Shown: positions 1-13,000 of the stretch, one piece after another
Layout of the letters: each line of letters begins with the position of its first letter
How positions within the stretch are numbered: position 1 is the first letter of the stretch
Source: Lophius americanus
Lineage: Eukaryota > Chordata > Actinopteri > Lophiiformes > Lophiidae
Direction of reading: 5' to 3'
NCBI GenBank assembly: GCA_037951165.1
Contig: JBBDHG010000004.1
Span: forward strand, 3,358,001-3,422,000
Length of the DNA: 64,000 nucleotides
Notes under the pieces: generated by a model
Told to the model about the DNA's origin: nothing
What the model saw: the letters and a program-made list of their open reading frames with translations, nothing else
Database searches by the model: none
Position numbers and translations under genes: made by a program

Positions 1-669
1 TCCTCGTCTGATTTCAATTACAACCTCCCTTTGGCTGTGTCACTCTCTCTGCTCAATTTGCTCTATATTGTTTCCTGTTGTCTCTTTTTCTTTTTCCACA
101 AGTTCTGTCCAGATTGGATTTTGCCGGTAGTATCGTTAAGCAATACAACTTATGTTTTAGGGTATATCCTGTCAACCATTTAACCATTCAATCAGATTTT
201 TCTCATTCCCTTCGTTAGTCAGGACATTGTAAAATATCACTATACATACACACACAATTTTGCAATTTTTAGTCTTCTCCACAAATGAGACGTATAAAGC
301 AGAAAATTGGCTTTATACGTATTGGCTTCAGGTTTCAATTAAAATTTGTGTAAATACGGAATACAAGTGCACCCAAAGGAAATTTTGTGGAACAGCTGTT
401 GTGTCTGTCCATGCACGCCATAGTGTAGATATTGTTGTTGCACATAACAGTGGATCTCAAAGTGAGAGTGCTGCGTATGGGCCATCTACCTCGTGTTTTC
501 CCTTCATCCGGCACACCCGAATGTCGTTCTTATTGGATTCCCATGTCCGTTTCTGCCAAAAGAATGAACTGCAGTCAGAATATTCTTGTAAGGTGTTTTT
601 GCTTTCATGTGGACGTTATGATTGAATGGGTGCATTTTTGGTTTTATGTGTCAAAAAAACAGGCCTTAC

Positions 670-730
670 CTTGCTGTAAAACATCTCATCACCTGCCATA
701 TTGTCCAGCTCCACTCTGTACAAATCATCT
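670..730 (-). CDS. sema6b: sema6b third coding exon
   Basis: The 61-nt exon has acceptor tttttgcag and donor gtaagg and ends in phase 0. It encodes DDLYRVELDNMAGDEMFYSK, which continues the IGAR of the previous exon into the RD-LYRVEL motif of semaphorins. The next expected exon (LTW, then C-MKGK) was not found in bases 1-669, so it lies beyond the edge. Confidence 0.8.
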
Positions 731-3234
731 CTGCAAAAATAAATCGGTCTGTTTAAGTCATTGTTAATTCATTTAATTATTTTGCTTAATTTCACAAATA
801 GGTGAAAAGAGATACAAAAGCATATGTTAGAGCTTATTTGGCAAAAGAGGAGTATATATTGGAGCATATTCTTCATTTAAGGTGGAGGGAAAGGACGGTT
901 GCTAAAAACTGACAGAAAAATGCATCATTTCTGCCACCTGCTTTCATTTTTACAGTAAAATCTGTTCTAGTCAAACAGGCAAAACCCACTGAATTAGATG
1001 TGTTTCTGAAGTGTGAAATATTCCGTTCAAAGTAGGTGAACCGTTATTTATCTGTCTTATTAATTTGGTGTATTAGCAAAAATTTACCACACCACTTTTT
1101 TCAGTTTTAATCCAATTCATGCACATTTGAATATCTTTTTCAATTTCCCTTGTTCTTATTCTCAGTCAGCTGTTCCAGACAAAATGTGCTTCGGTCCTAG
1201 AACTTCTCTTTCAGGCTCCAAATTTTTTTATTTTTTGGAGCAGTGACTCATATTTCTAGCAGCATTTATGGTAAAAAATAATGACAGTGAACAAAGTCTT
1301 TGTAAAAGATGTCCCAATTATCAAAAATCCCTGACATTGACAATTATTATTATTTTTTTTTATCTCTCCTGTTCTGTCTTTGGGGATGGAATAGAATGGC
1401 TGGAAAAAAATAAACCAATCAGTGAATAATGTATCATCAATGGTATCGGATCAGTCCCAACTCATCTTTATTAAACTTCATCCTAACATGAGGTACAGAA
1501 GTCAAAGTTTTTATTTTACAAGGTCATACTTACTGACATCTACACTAATAAACCACAACAATAATACCGATCTAATGTTGTGTCTGATCGGTATGCCTCA
1601 TTAGTGACTAAACAATGTGAATGCTTTTTGTTGAACTAAGGTAAAAGATACATTCAAACAAAGATACATTATAAATATATAATGTATATACAAATATACA
1701 ATGAGAAAGTTAATATACTCCGATCACCCACAACATTATACCCAGCAGGTGGTCTCTGTTTTGTGGCTTAGTGGTGTATTCTATATTGGTATTTAGATTA
1801 TTGTATTGTAATGCATTTAGATTAAACCTATAGTATATTTAAGAAAAATAACTGTTATAATAAAATATATGTAATATTTGGATGACGAGGTGCCAATTAT
1901 TTTTTGCCTCCACTATTTTACCTATTGCTGCTGTGTAATTTGCTCTTATAACTTATTCCTGTGCCAAAACAGTTTTCTCTCGACATTTAACGGGGAAAAA
2001 AAAATCCTCTACAGACACAAAGGGAAGCTGTAGCGTCAAATGAAAGCAAAAGGATATTAATGCGCGAGCATCAGAAACCCACAGTTGGGGGCGGTTGCCG
2101 TTGGTTACCTGGCTCCTATGTAGAGAGTACGGTTGACTTGGAGGACTGTCTGGATGTGCAGCTCCTGTCTCTGAGCTGAACGATGAGCTCTGCCCAAGAA
2201 CACTGGATACCTCCGCACGACTGACAGGAACACAGACACACAAATAGGGTTTGCTACAAGAAGCTAAAAATGAAGTGCCTTGCTCAAGGATACTTTGACA
2301 GTTGATGCTAGAGTATTTGTTCTGTCTATATTTAGTGGAAGTACTCAGGCGGGTCATAAAAGTGATTCTCTAACCTTCACATTAATAGTGTTGTCACTCA
2401 TTCTTGATGATTTTGTTTTGAAAAATAAAGATAATGAACGGTATAACAGTAACAGCATACCAAACACACTTGTTGTTTTTTTTATAGCTTTTTCTTTGCA
2501 TGCAGGTCCATAATTAGAAACAAATTGCACACGATGAGCCTAAGTGTTCAATTATGTATAAGTGTATTGCCTCTCCTTCCTACATTTCATACACAGTAAA
2601 CAGAGGTTTAGATAAAGTAGAGAAATAAAGTGTTAGTATCAGACTCTGAAAGAGTTTCTATGAGGAGGTAAATGTTCTCCAAAGGGAGCTCTCATCATCA
2701 GGAGACAGACTGGGAAACATTCTCATTGTCCTTGGCCACAAGAGAGGGAGGGTGGACATGACGATTGATCTCCACCTGATCCTTCCTCTCTTTCCTCCAC
2801 ACGTCAGCATTCTTTTTTCTCATTTGTATCACCCCATCAATCCAATAGTCTTCCTATTTCTGCACTTTTCCACATTTACACCAATCATTTTGCCCTCTTT
2901 CTTTTCTTTTATCTTTCCTTTTTGCCCCTTCATATTTATTGATATACTATCTACGAGCCTCTTTAAACTTATCTTAATGCCTGGGTAGTTTCAAAGCGGC
3001 TCCACACCACGGCTTTGACCCCTGAACCATGAGTTCCACATCCGCCATGAAGCCATTCATCAATGCTGCACAAACAGTAATGAGCACACAGACACACATA
3101 CACAGCATACCCTCTATGGGGACGTAGCTGAGAGGACTGGGTTCCTCTGGGAATGAGCCATTAGCCAGTTGAAGCAGCAGGAGGAGAAATGTGAGGGGAG
3201 GCGCCATGGTCCCCATAGCAGCAACTCAATTGCA
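670..3234 (-). CDS. sema6b: Semaphorin-6B-like, 5' part (coding exons 1-3; gene continues off the left edge)
   Basis: Three exons join in frame on the minus strand: 3111-3234 (ATG at 3214-3216, or the second ATG at 3205-3207 with the stronger context ACCATGG), 2109-2220 and 670-730, giving 93 codons. The product starts with a signal peptide (MAPPLTFLLLLLQLANG), then FPEEPSPL, then the start of the sema beta-propeller: RRYPVFLG, VLQVNRTLYIGARDDLYRVEL. These match the family pattern of class 6 semaphorins, and the FPEEP-PL start and RD-LYRVEL are closest to SEMA6B as I remember it. Class 6 semaphorins are type I membrane proteins that signal through plexin-A receptors in axon guidance. Splice phases agree at both junctions (1 and 2). 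A good acceptor (ctctctattaacag) 18 nt before the first ATG shows that an untranslated exon lies further upstream. The remaining sema domain, PSI domain, membrane segment and cytoplasmic tail are outside the window. SEMA6A, C and D fit less well; the a or b fish paralogue cannot be decided. Confidence 0.8.
731..3110 (-). other. sema6b introns 2 and 3 (by coding-exon order)
   Basis: Two introns, 731-2108 and 2221-3110, separate the recognised exons. I see no further coding exon or RNA gene in them. At about 1719-1745 a short sequence (ctccgatcacccacaacatt) resembles the terminal repeat of a Tc1-like fish transposon, a relative of which is present near 57.7-58.1 kb. Confidence 0.6.
2109..2220 (-). 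CDS. sema6b: sema6b second coding exon (start of sema domain)
   Basis: The 112-nt exon runs from an acceptor tcctgtcag to a donor gtaacc, phase 1 to phase 2. It encodes VRRYPVFLGRAHRS, then HIQTVLQVNRTLYIGA. The YPVF and NRTLYIG motifs are the first strand of the sema propeller. Confidence 0.82.
3111..3234 (-). CDS. sema6b: sema6b first coding exon (signal peptide)
   Basis: The exon has 18 nt of 5' UTR after the acceptor, then 106 coding nt ending in phase 1 at a gtatgc donor. It encodes the hydrophobic leader and the first mature residues SFPEEPSPLSYVPIE. The two in-frame ATGs are nine bases apart; the second has the better Kozak context, but both leave the signal peptide intact. Confidence 0.8.
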
Positions 3235-5006
3235 CTGTTAATAGAGAGAGGATAGAGATACATTAATTTGTGTGCTCAATATTTTTCTTTAAGAGTGTGC
3301 AGGTGCAAAAATGTATGTTGGTGCAGATGTGTTCGATAGATATCTTCTTAAACGGGTCTAAAGCCGTGTGTCATTTTAGCGGTTGCACCCTTCGAAGGCC
3401 GAATGAGTCACAGCAGCACTGTGGTTGTCCCATTACAAAGGCTGCACCCACTGGCCATGAATGATCCAACGGATGGATCTTTCTAAACCCATCCTATCAC
3501 AAGATTCATTGTGCACCACTGATGATTACATTTTGGACCAACAAAATGGATACCCCTCAGCCGTTCCTCAGCAGTTGATGAATTGAGCTGAAGCATAATA
3601 ATAGACTACACACACGATGAAAAATTGATTAAAGTTTCTGTCTCCATTTTAAATTTAATGCCACAATTATTACCACAACAGTTTTTAATACTAGAGGGCA
3701 CTCTAGCATAGAGCATACCTTCACCAAGCCTATCTATGATCCCTGCTCAGACCCATCCTACTCTCCGTCTGTTTGGCTTGACATAACTATGATATTGCTC
3801 ATGTAGACCTTTCTTAAAGAACTTTATTTTAGTTATGTCAGAAGTGTCATGGTGTAAGAGGTGTGTAGGATTCAATAAAGAAATCCTGGATCCAAATCAT
3901 CATCCAGATCAGCCTCAAACTCCAATCACCTATTTCCCTCCCCTGGGGCCACCATTCCACAAAGTTACATTGAAATCCATGCAACACATTTACCTCCACC
4001 ACCTCTTATAATTGTGTGTTTGTGAGTTTGTGTGTGTGTGCGTGTGCGCGTCCTTACGGACAGGGTCAGAAGTGCAGGACTGCTGTCACCACCCTGTCTT
4101 CAGCTGGGAGTTCATGTCTTTTGTCTGCCTGGTGGTGTAATGGGTATCTATTGTCTGAAATGTCACCCCATTGTCAAATGGTTTGAATTGAAAGGGAACC
4201 TCACAGTCAAATAACACACACCGAGAAAAAAAACACTCATAGGGTAACAAAGCAGCTCAAGGCGGTAATGTCCCTTCCACTAAATCGTTTTTTATGCATA
4301 CATGTGGACACTTTATGTCTGGTCATTAAGGGCATTACGGTCATCAATAGGTATAGCTGGTCTATATGGCTCAGAGACTACGGTTAGAAAAGTAGAGATG
4401 AAGGGAGTTACTCAGGGATGCTGGACTGTGTCTTTCTTAAGGTCAAAAGTCAAGAGTGCACTAAATCATGAGCAAGGGAAAAAGGAAACAGATTTTCAGT
4501 CTTTGTTAAGATGCCACAAAAGGGTCATGGGCTTTTATGCAAGAAATGCTCACACACAAGCACACATACAAAACAAGACCACACTCACGCTTGCCCAGTG
4601 TTTCTGTAGGCCTAAAAAGATACAGATATTTATTATTTTTACCATCATCATTTTAGCATAATCTTTACCCTATTATTTCATTTATTGACTCTAAATACAA
4701 CAACTCCTCATATATTTTTGCTACTTTGTATTTTGGACAATTATTTGCTACTCTTTCATTTTCATCTGTTCTTGTGTTTTTGGATTAATGTTGTTTGAGT
4801 GCTTCTGGTTTAAATGTAGTTTATCTTTTGCAGGTTTGAGTTTTTTAATTAAACATTATTATTTGTTCACAAAGCCTTTTGAGTAACGTTTGCATCTTCG
4901 GTCTTAATTTTGAACAAAGCATTTAAGTCTTTCATTTATTATCTCATGCAAATATGAGACTATCAGACTTCTCTTCAACCTTCGCTCTTTCAAATTCACC
5001 AACGAT

Positions 5007-5350
5007 GTGTTCCCTTCTATGGATAAAAATGTTTTCACAGGTGCAATATTTTTATTATTGGATCTTACTAAGGCTTTAGACATTGTGGATCACCCTTACT
5101 CCTCAATACACTGTATGCAATTGGTCTTCCAAAACATTTATTACTTTGTTTCAGCTCATATCTTCATCACTGACACCAGTGTGTCTCTTACAAGGACACT
5201 CAGTCAGTTTTTAGGATCATGGAAAAAGAGTTACCTCAAAGTTAATGTTTAGTAATGTTGCTGTTTTCTGTTTTCATCAATGACCTTGTACAAATCGGCT
5301 GATTGCAATTGATGCAATTACATGCAGATGACACTGTTATTTATTCCTCA
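5007..5350 (+). mobile_element. Degenerate LINE reverse-transcriptase fragment (L2/CR1/Rex type)
   Basis: The frame at 5007-5252 reads GAIFLLLDLTKALDIVDHP, a decayed form of the reverse-transcriptase stretch DLTKAFDTVDH. A frame-shifted continuation at about 5314-5347 reads HADDTVIYSS, the catalytic ADD box of reverse transcriptase. Stops and frameshifts separate the two, so it is a dead copy. The exact LINE clade is not resolved. Confidence 0.7.
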
Positions 5351-5394
5351 AAACTCAAGTTCGCACAAATATAGTGTACATTACAGTTTGATAT

Positions 5395-5545
5395 ACGTAT
5401 GTAGCTCAGTGGGTAGAGTAGACGCTTTGCAATTGGAGGATCGGTTCGATCCCATTAGTGTAAATGTGGAAAGACCTTGAGCAAGACCCTGGAGACTTTT
5501 GTTCAACTGTTTGAATAAAATTGTGATTTTTAAAAAGGAACGCTT
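5395..5545 (+). mobile_element. tRNA-derived SINE
   Basis: A pol III A box (tagctcagtgggt, 5402-5414) and B box (ggttcgatccc, 5443-5453) lie at tRNA spacing. They are followed by a non-tRNA body containing ccttgagcaagaccctgg, which resembles the 'ccttgggcaagacact' segment of common fish SINEs. The acceptor and anticodon arms do not fold as a tRNA, so this is a SINE rather than a tRNA gene. Confidence 0.65.
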
Positions 5546-7269
5546 AATATATAATTAAACTCCTACTTACCAAGAAGGCCTGTAGCACAGTGTTTAGCAA
5601 GATATCCTAATTATGGTAGGTAACCAATAAGTGGTTAATATTTTTTTTTTAAATAGGTGATCATTTGAGAAAGTGGAAGAATTTATTTTCAAATGCATTA
5701 CATATATCCCTCTTTCCTAAAAAAAATAGTCAGTTCTGCATAGTTCATCTTAAGACTACTTCATCCCTTGAATTCTATAAAGAAATGGGGATGGATGCAT
5801 TTATATTTAAAGCTCCATTTGATTGGAATGACCTAGTTCACTGAGATTTATTACCTCCATTTTATATTTTTAAGGCATCTGTTATCTTCAAACTGCTGCT
5901 CCCAATCAAATCTGAGATTTGCGTGGTTACATGAAATCATATACAGGTAGCACTGTGTGTGTATATACAGAGTAAGTTGCCTTTATTCAGGAGCGGGTGT
6001 GGGAGTAGCTAGGCCTGGGAGAGCTTCTTCCTTTTTTTTTTTAATATGCATGGAGTAATTTGCTTGTTTAATTTTGTGTATTGTATGCTGGTGTTTTGAA
6101 GAACACATTGGAAACGAGGTGGTGCATTTCAAGGGATCTATCTTTTTCCTAAACATCGACATGGCTCAGCGTGACTTTGGACCGTTTGGTAGTGCTAAAG
6201 GATCCCAGACATGGATTCGTCCTCTGGTAGTCATTAATGTCTTTGGGAAATTTACTGAGCATCAGTTTTTCTAAAAATCCACATAGGGGAGTCAATAAAA
6301 GTCCCCATGAAGCACTCCAGCTATTTTTCAACTATAAAACCGTAGAATACAGTAGGATAACACCGCTAAACATAAGTTGTTATGAAATGTGGCAGCCTCA
6401 TTATCCAGAACATGTTTATATGTAGAAGCTTTCTCTGCAAAATGCCTGTGGCTCAGCCTCACTACTTGCTTGACAAAGTTCTCTTTGATGTTAGAACATG
6501 TTGGAAAACAAAAGAAGATATAGAGAGGAAACCACAAGATTAATGAGAATAGAAACGGGTGGAGCACTGAGGATTGGTCTGCAAATGCTGAGACTGCTCC
6601 TGGACATTATTAAGTTTGATGGAATACATCTGAAAACACAGTTTAGAAATAGGAATCCTATATCCATCAAAGCAACCGCAAATGTATTTTTCCTCCGATC
6701 TCTGTTTATTTTCATTCATCTCTGCCACCATTTCTCTCCAGGCATCGCCTGCACCCTCCTTTCATCTCTCTTTTATATCTCTCGACTTGTCTATTCCAGG
6801 AGAAAAAGCTTTCGGACTGTTTTCAAAGACAGAACACCAGGTATTGAGGTAGATATGCCAGTTGCTAAGGTGATGAAAACTGCCATTTGAAGCACAGGTA
6901 TATCAGATGCAGCATGCACGTACTGGTATACACAAGCGTATCAACCTGTTACCATCATACGTGGTTGGGCATTAATTGGAGTGACAAGCTGTTTGCACAC
7001 ACAGTATGGTGACGGGATCCTCTTACTAAAGATTCTTGGGCACTTGAAACAATATTGTAGCCCACCGATTGCAGGTTTGACACCTTCTAGCCCTCTCTTC
7101 ATAGTTCGGAAGGGTGATGGCAGATTAGTTTTCTCTCAGACTCCCTGAACTGGAGCTGATTGAGTAAGGTTTAGGGTCGATATCTTTTCAATCTGGCCAT
7201 TTCATGGCAGGGGTCTGAATTTGGCCCTTAATCCTAAATTAGATTTTTTATTATTGTGTTGCTTCTAAT

Positions 7270-7341
7270 GTGTTGAGTTGGATGAGATGAGATGGATGGA
7301 TGGATGAGAAATAGGAAATTAATAATAATAATAATAATAAT
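7270..7341. repeat. Simple repeats (GATG)n and (AAT)n
   Basis: A short tract of gatgga/gatgag units is followed by about seven AAT units at 7320-7341. These are low-complexity sequences. Confidence 0.85.
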
Positions 7342-7574
7342 ACATTTAATAAGTTATGTTATTTATCTTCTTTGTCACATCAACCCATTACCAATGAGTG
7401 TTACATGTTTCTCCAAATATGGCACCTCTTCTTCACTACCATTATAAAGTCAGAATCGGAAAATGCAAACAAGATTTGAAGTTTGTAAACATGACATAAA
7501 AGATGTGAGTCAGAGTGCAACACCCCTCTGTGCACCTACCTTTTGCACTTAGACAATTAATTATATTGAGTAAA

Positions 7575-7587
7575 CCCCCCCCCCCCC
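7575..7587. repeat. Poly-C run
   Basis: Thirteen consecutive C bases. Length is likely variable or error-prone. Confidence 0.9.
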
Positions 7588-7669
7588 ACTACTTAAATTA
7601 ATCAAATCAAATTTTAAAAGAAGAGGTGTTTCAAGTAAAACTCTAACACAAAATGACACCGCCAATGAA

Positions 7670-8330
7670 GTCGATAAAAATAAGAGCACTCAGTCCCTTT
7701 TCATGATCATGGAGAAATGAGAACCTTAAAGTAAATCTTCAGAATAGTTGGGGTTTCCATTTTCATTAACGAACTTCCACTAGTGTGCACTGTCTTATTC
7801 AATTATCTAATTATTTAAATCAGAAAATGATACATGAAATAGTTTTTAAGTTATCGCAAAAACAAAGATCTGCAGCGATGACTATTCCATAATATAACTA
7901 GATTTTCGGTAATATAATTAATCCTAGAAATTCAGCAACTGGTGGAAAAACAAACTAATATTTGCTTATTTTCATTTTGCATCAAGTCTCCTAAAAGAGG
8001 TCTTGTTGCTGCCACCTTTGTCTGTGCTGGATTATGGTGATGTTTTGTTCATGCATGCATCTACTCAGTAGCTGGACACATTGGACACTGTCTACCATGG
8101 AGCTCAAAGATCTACCACTTATTTAAAAGCCCTTACCCTTCACTTTATGCTGTAAACCCGGATTGGATGGTCTGCTTTGTCTGCCTGGAATCAGTTGCAG
8201 AATTATCGGAATCTCAAGGAGCTGGTCTCACTGAATGCATTCAAAGCCACCTTAAAAATACTTGGATGTAGAAACATCGGGGGAAGTGTTAATCTCAACT
8301 CTGTTAACTGCCTCTCTAAAAGAGATTATA
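7670..8330 (+). mobile_element. Degenerate LINE fragment, C-terminal part of reverse transcriptase
   Basis: Broken frames contain LDYGDVLF-HAS (about 8029-8055), LYAVNPDW (about 8149-8170) and SAWNQLQNYRNLKELVSLNA (8180-8240). These match the order seen in the C-terminal part of fish LINE reverse transcriptases. Several frameshifts make it non-functional. It may be the same family as the 5.0-kb fragment. Confidence 0.6.
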
Positions 8331-10005
8331 CAACATGGGAGAGTATGATGTTGTACTAAACTAGAGAAGTCTCGTTCAACTTGGTATAAATTACTTTTAA
8401 TGCCGTATTATTGCGATTCCAAAATGCTAGACATCCATTTCCTCTCTGTTCTCACACACCTACAACCAACCTGTACTAGCAATACCAAAACCTTCATTGA
8501 TGGAGGCTCCTCATTAGAGTGTCTATTGATTATGGTTATTGATCCATAAGATAAGGCATTAGATCTGGGCGGAGGCCAATATATTAGAAAACTGCTGCTG
8601 GCCAGTAGGCTGTATGTTTAATGCTAAGGGCTATACAAAAATAGGTGTAGGGCAGCTCTCTGACATTTGGTTGCAATGGTTTTTCCCTGTTGAGCCAAAA
8701 TACAGAAGAGAGGAAATAACACAAAAGAAGAGGAGTAACACCGTTTACTACCTTCTTCCAGCTCATCATGCAATAAAAACAGACCTCTGGTGACAGAATG
8801 AGTATGAGGAAATGAAGGGAAGAGAGACGGCCGTGTGGAATGATGCTATTCGTGTCGTATGATGGGATTAAATGGTGTGACACTGACACGTCCCTCCTGG
8901 GATGAGTGTAGTAAGAAAAACAATGTTATCTACCCCCTTCAGGCAACCCAATAGCAAATAGCCGCTAACACTCATGTCATTAACCAATCAGTCTTTCCCT
9001 CCATTCTGCTTACGTTCACCTGCCTCAGTATCGGACAGGGTGACGGTAATGGTAACGGTGGTGAGCAGCACACTGTGGATTTCTGTAAAACTCCTGTGGA
9101 TGTAATCAAGCTTTTAAAAAATCTATTGTATAATAATTACTTTTGTCCAGCCCCACTTTATCCCTCGATATCCTGTGTATGTGTGTGACAGGAGAATCTG
9201 GACACATAAGTAGCCTGTAGTGTATATTGAACATGTTCAAATTTGCAAGAGGCGTCTCTGCTGCTAAAACGTCAGAGCAAAATCAATGCACTCTCATTCT
9301 TCAAAACAAGTATGGAATAATGGGCAAAATCCCAATCCACAGTGAGGAGCATTTACTGAACACAAGGAACACTGACAAATACAAAAAAATAAATATACAT
9401 AAGGTGTCAGCAGTGAAGTGCTGGTACAGAACAAACTAAACCCACAATCAGTGATGCTGCAAGCACGGTTGTGGGGGTTGCATAAGCCAGTAAATTACAC
9501 TCTTGTATTGTTTTCTGATGTGCTGCGTTAAATCCACTGTTGTGATTAGGGCTACGTCTTTACCCTGCTTTCTCACCCTCTGCCTCTTGCTCTCTCTTTA
9601 AATGCTGCAGTCACTCCACTCTATGCCTTTGTTACCGTAGCAACGAATAGCAGGCTAGGCAGTGGATGTTCTTTTGCAGAAAATGTGAAAGCAAAGAGGG
9701 AGGGTACGCCCTCTAACATACACATGTGTGAGCATACACACATTAATGCATACACTTAGCTTGACCTCAGAGTCATGTGCATTCATACTTTGTGCAGCAG
9801 AATGTATATGAACACAAATACTCTGCAAGGAGGGGGCTGGGGGAGCGGCAAGAATTTTGTCTCAACATTATCCTCACACCGGAAGATAGTATAGCTCATT
9901 TGAAATCAATTGGTCAGCAATGGAGTATTTATTTACCACACATTTATTACACACTCATTAAGAAAGGACGCATAAATCCACCCTTTTCCACGTGGTTTAC
10001 CAGTC

Positions 10006-10053
10006 AAGTGCAATGCGCTGAAAGTGCAACGAGCTAAAAGTGCTACGGGCTAC
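10006..10053. repeat. Three tandem degenerate 16-bp units
   Basis: The three units AAGTGCAATGCGCTGA, AAGTGCAACGAGCTAA and AAGTGCTACGGGCTAC lie head to tail without spacing. Similarity is strongest at AAGTGC and GCT. No function is assigned. Confidence 0.7.
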
Positions 10054-13000
10054 CATTGCTCTTTGTTAATGTAAACACATCAAACCCATTAAGATGACCC
10101 ATCACAGTAGATATGTAAGCTAGGCTGTGTTGCCAGAAAACTTACTTTACAGAGGGAAGTTAACAAAACTTGTTAGAAATGCTTGTTAGAAATGGGAGCT
10201 CTGGGACTTCCTGTGTCAGATTATTATGAAAGGTGCGAATAAGTAAGTTACATGTGACAGTCGGCTGAAAAGTACAGTACATTGTCATACCAAGGTTGAG
10301 GCTTTATATCCCAAGATCGCCATAAAAGCACTGAAAACGTTGCATCCATTTCCAACAGCATATCTAAAAAAGGCATGTTTTCTGCAATGAAAACTCAAAA
10401 ATATTGCAAAATAGATTAACATAATGAACACTCTTTGGGTTTCACTGTCTCCCAACATCTGTCTGATACAGTGATAGTTGTGAGTTGCAATGTTTTTATA
10501 TCATTGAAAATGATTGTATGTTTGATATCGCAAAGCGAAACGGCTAAAGAATCTGTACTTGCCTAACCCGCGCCCCATCCCTTAAACAAAGTTTCATGGT
10601 AATATAAAAAATTGTGAAAATATAGAATCCCACATCTCCTAAACCCAGCACTTCTACAGAGTTTCATGGGAATCTGTCCAATCAATACCAACCGAGCCAA
10701 GAAAACAAGCAAGCAACCAAAAGACGTGGGTGAAACATAACCTGCTTTGTAGAGTTAAAAAACAAATGGATCAAAGAAGTAAAATTTGAAAAAAGATGTG
10801 ATCTATAAGCAAGAATACTCAGTTGGAACAGAATCCTCCAGGATCCTTTACACCCTGGTTTCATTTGTAAGACTCTTGATTCTTGAGGACAGTAAGCTTA
10901 AAGCCTGGAATAAAGTGAGATGGCCTGAGGGTAGAAACAGACAGGCTAAAACGGGAGAAGTGGGTCACCTTCACACTTGAATACTCAACCCTTCAAGCAT
11001 TGCAGCTTTATTAACAGAATTAAGAGGTTTCCACTGAAATGTCAACCTGAGAGTTTCCCTTTGAGGTACAATTTTGACACCACTCTGATAAAGTAAAGTT
11101 CAGGGAAAACATTACATAACGTCACAAAAAGAATCCTTCATACCTTTTCATGGACAGAGTATGTTATAATCTTTGGATGCTACCATCCTTGGATATTGGG
11201 TTGTTTCTGGTACTACACCTCTTTTTAAAATATTTAATTCAAACTGTGTTTTTTTTTTTTTTATCAGCATGAAGTCAGATCACTAAAAACTGACATAGGA
11301 AATTCAACATATGTATTCTGGGATTTACTTATATAAGATATATGTTGGCAAGTGTCAAACTCCCAGTAGTTTTGGGAAACTAGTATTAAACTACCATGAA
11401 GAAATATTAGCAATTGACATTGGTTTCAGCAATCAGATCACTGACTGCTACTCGGTCAACTGTAGTATTGCAAACACTAAAGGGGTAACATCTTTAAATC
11501 CATGAAATTGTTGACCGAACAGGCTACTCCTCTTTTACTGACAGCATTAGATGTATGTGAGATTGATACTACTCTCATATACCTTCATTAAGCTGCAGTC
11601 AGGAGCCAGTTTACGTTACCCTGATACAAAAACCTTAAATAAGGAGAAACAGCTAGTCTAGCATTCAAAACAAATCAATCGACTGACCTCTAAAAGCAAA
11701 CGATTCAGGTTATTTGCTTTTTCTTGGACGAGAGCACTGACTTCCTGGTAGACTGAAAAAAATATCCTAGCCACTTGTTACTCAAGCACATACCCCTGTA
11801 CAAATGAACAATTCATATATTTTATATCGCTGTTATCAAACATACTGCACTAACAGTTGATAGATGTTAGTTAGTGAGCTTTGAGGTACGGGCAGTCTAT
11901 GATGGTTCATATCTCAGTCTTGTTGGTGCTAAAGCTAAGCTGGTTGTAGGACTTACAGACAGGAAGTACTATCCTCCGTGTGACCCTCCATTAGGATTAA
12001 ATGAGCCCATATCTAAAAAGTCCAATTATACCTTTTACTTCACAGTCATTTTAAGAAACGACCATAACTGTTCTAAACATTGTCCTTGTGCATGTTATGA
12101 ATAACATGTATGCCAGAAAAACGTTCAGTACGGCTTCTGTGGGAATTAAGAAACTATTAATGGTACAAGATTCTCCCATCACACGTGGCCGCATGAGCTC
12201 CTCACTGTGTCATAGCAAACCACTCAGTCTGAAGACAAGTGATCACAAACGTTTATTTTTTCAGGAATACCTGTATGTCAGTGCATTACGTGGAAAAACA
12301 GTTAAGAGCAAATGTGTTAACACCCATACTCTTCCCCACATGCACACACCTAATCACACTCTCTTCAGGAGTGGAATCACTCTGTCAAGACTTTATCTTA
12401 TCGAGTTGGTGGTGATATTCCCTGAATTGGCTGCCTGTCTCCTCATAGCAAGTCTAATCAGACTTAGGGCAATCTGTCTTTTGCTGTTAAATATTCTAAA
12501 ATACTATTCAATCTAAAGGGGTCATTTATATGCTAATGCAAAGGTTACCTCTGCAAAGGCCTCGTGTGGCTGTGTGCTGCCTCTTAGGTTACCTATGTGT
12601 GTTCGTCAGAGGAAAAAAGACAGGGAGATGATAAGGAGGAGAGCATAAAGGAAGGAATGAGTGAGATAGAAGGAGAAGATGTCTGAAGAGAGAGAGCAGT
12701 GGGTGAAGGGAGAGAGGAAAGACGAGGGGAAGGGAGATATTCCCACGAGTAAGTGCCATAGGTAATTAAAATAGGATGGACAGAGATGGAGTCTAGCCAG
12801 TCTAAAACTCCATCTTCCCTCAGACTTCTTCCCCATTCAGGACTTCTACCTAAAACCAAATTGCTGCCATTGTAAGACACACAGTAGCCATTATGGATGT
12901 GATTTTTCAGGTTTATTGATAACGGACATATATATTTATTGGGGTAACGGCATTGTCTCCGATATTCTAGTACAGAGCAATAAAGTGCTTGCAAATAACA

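Noticed and set aside
5401..5465. Possible tRNA gene
   Set aside because: A and B boxes are present, but the arms do not fold as a full tRNA and a SINE-like body follows.
6498..6890. 130-aa plus-strand open frame
   Set aside because: No family motif, no splice context and a similar-length open frame on the other strand. Likely chance in the intron.
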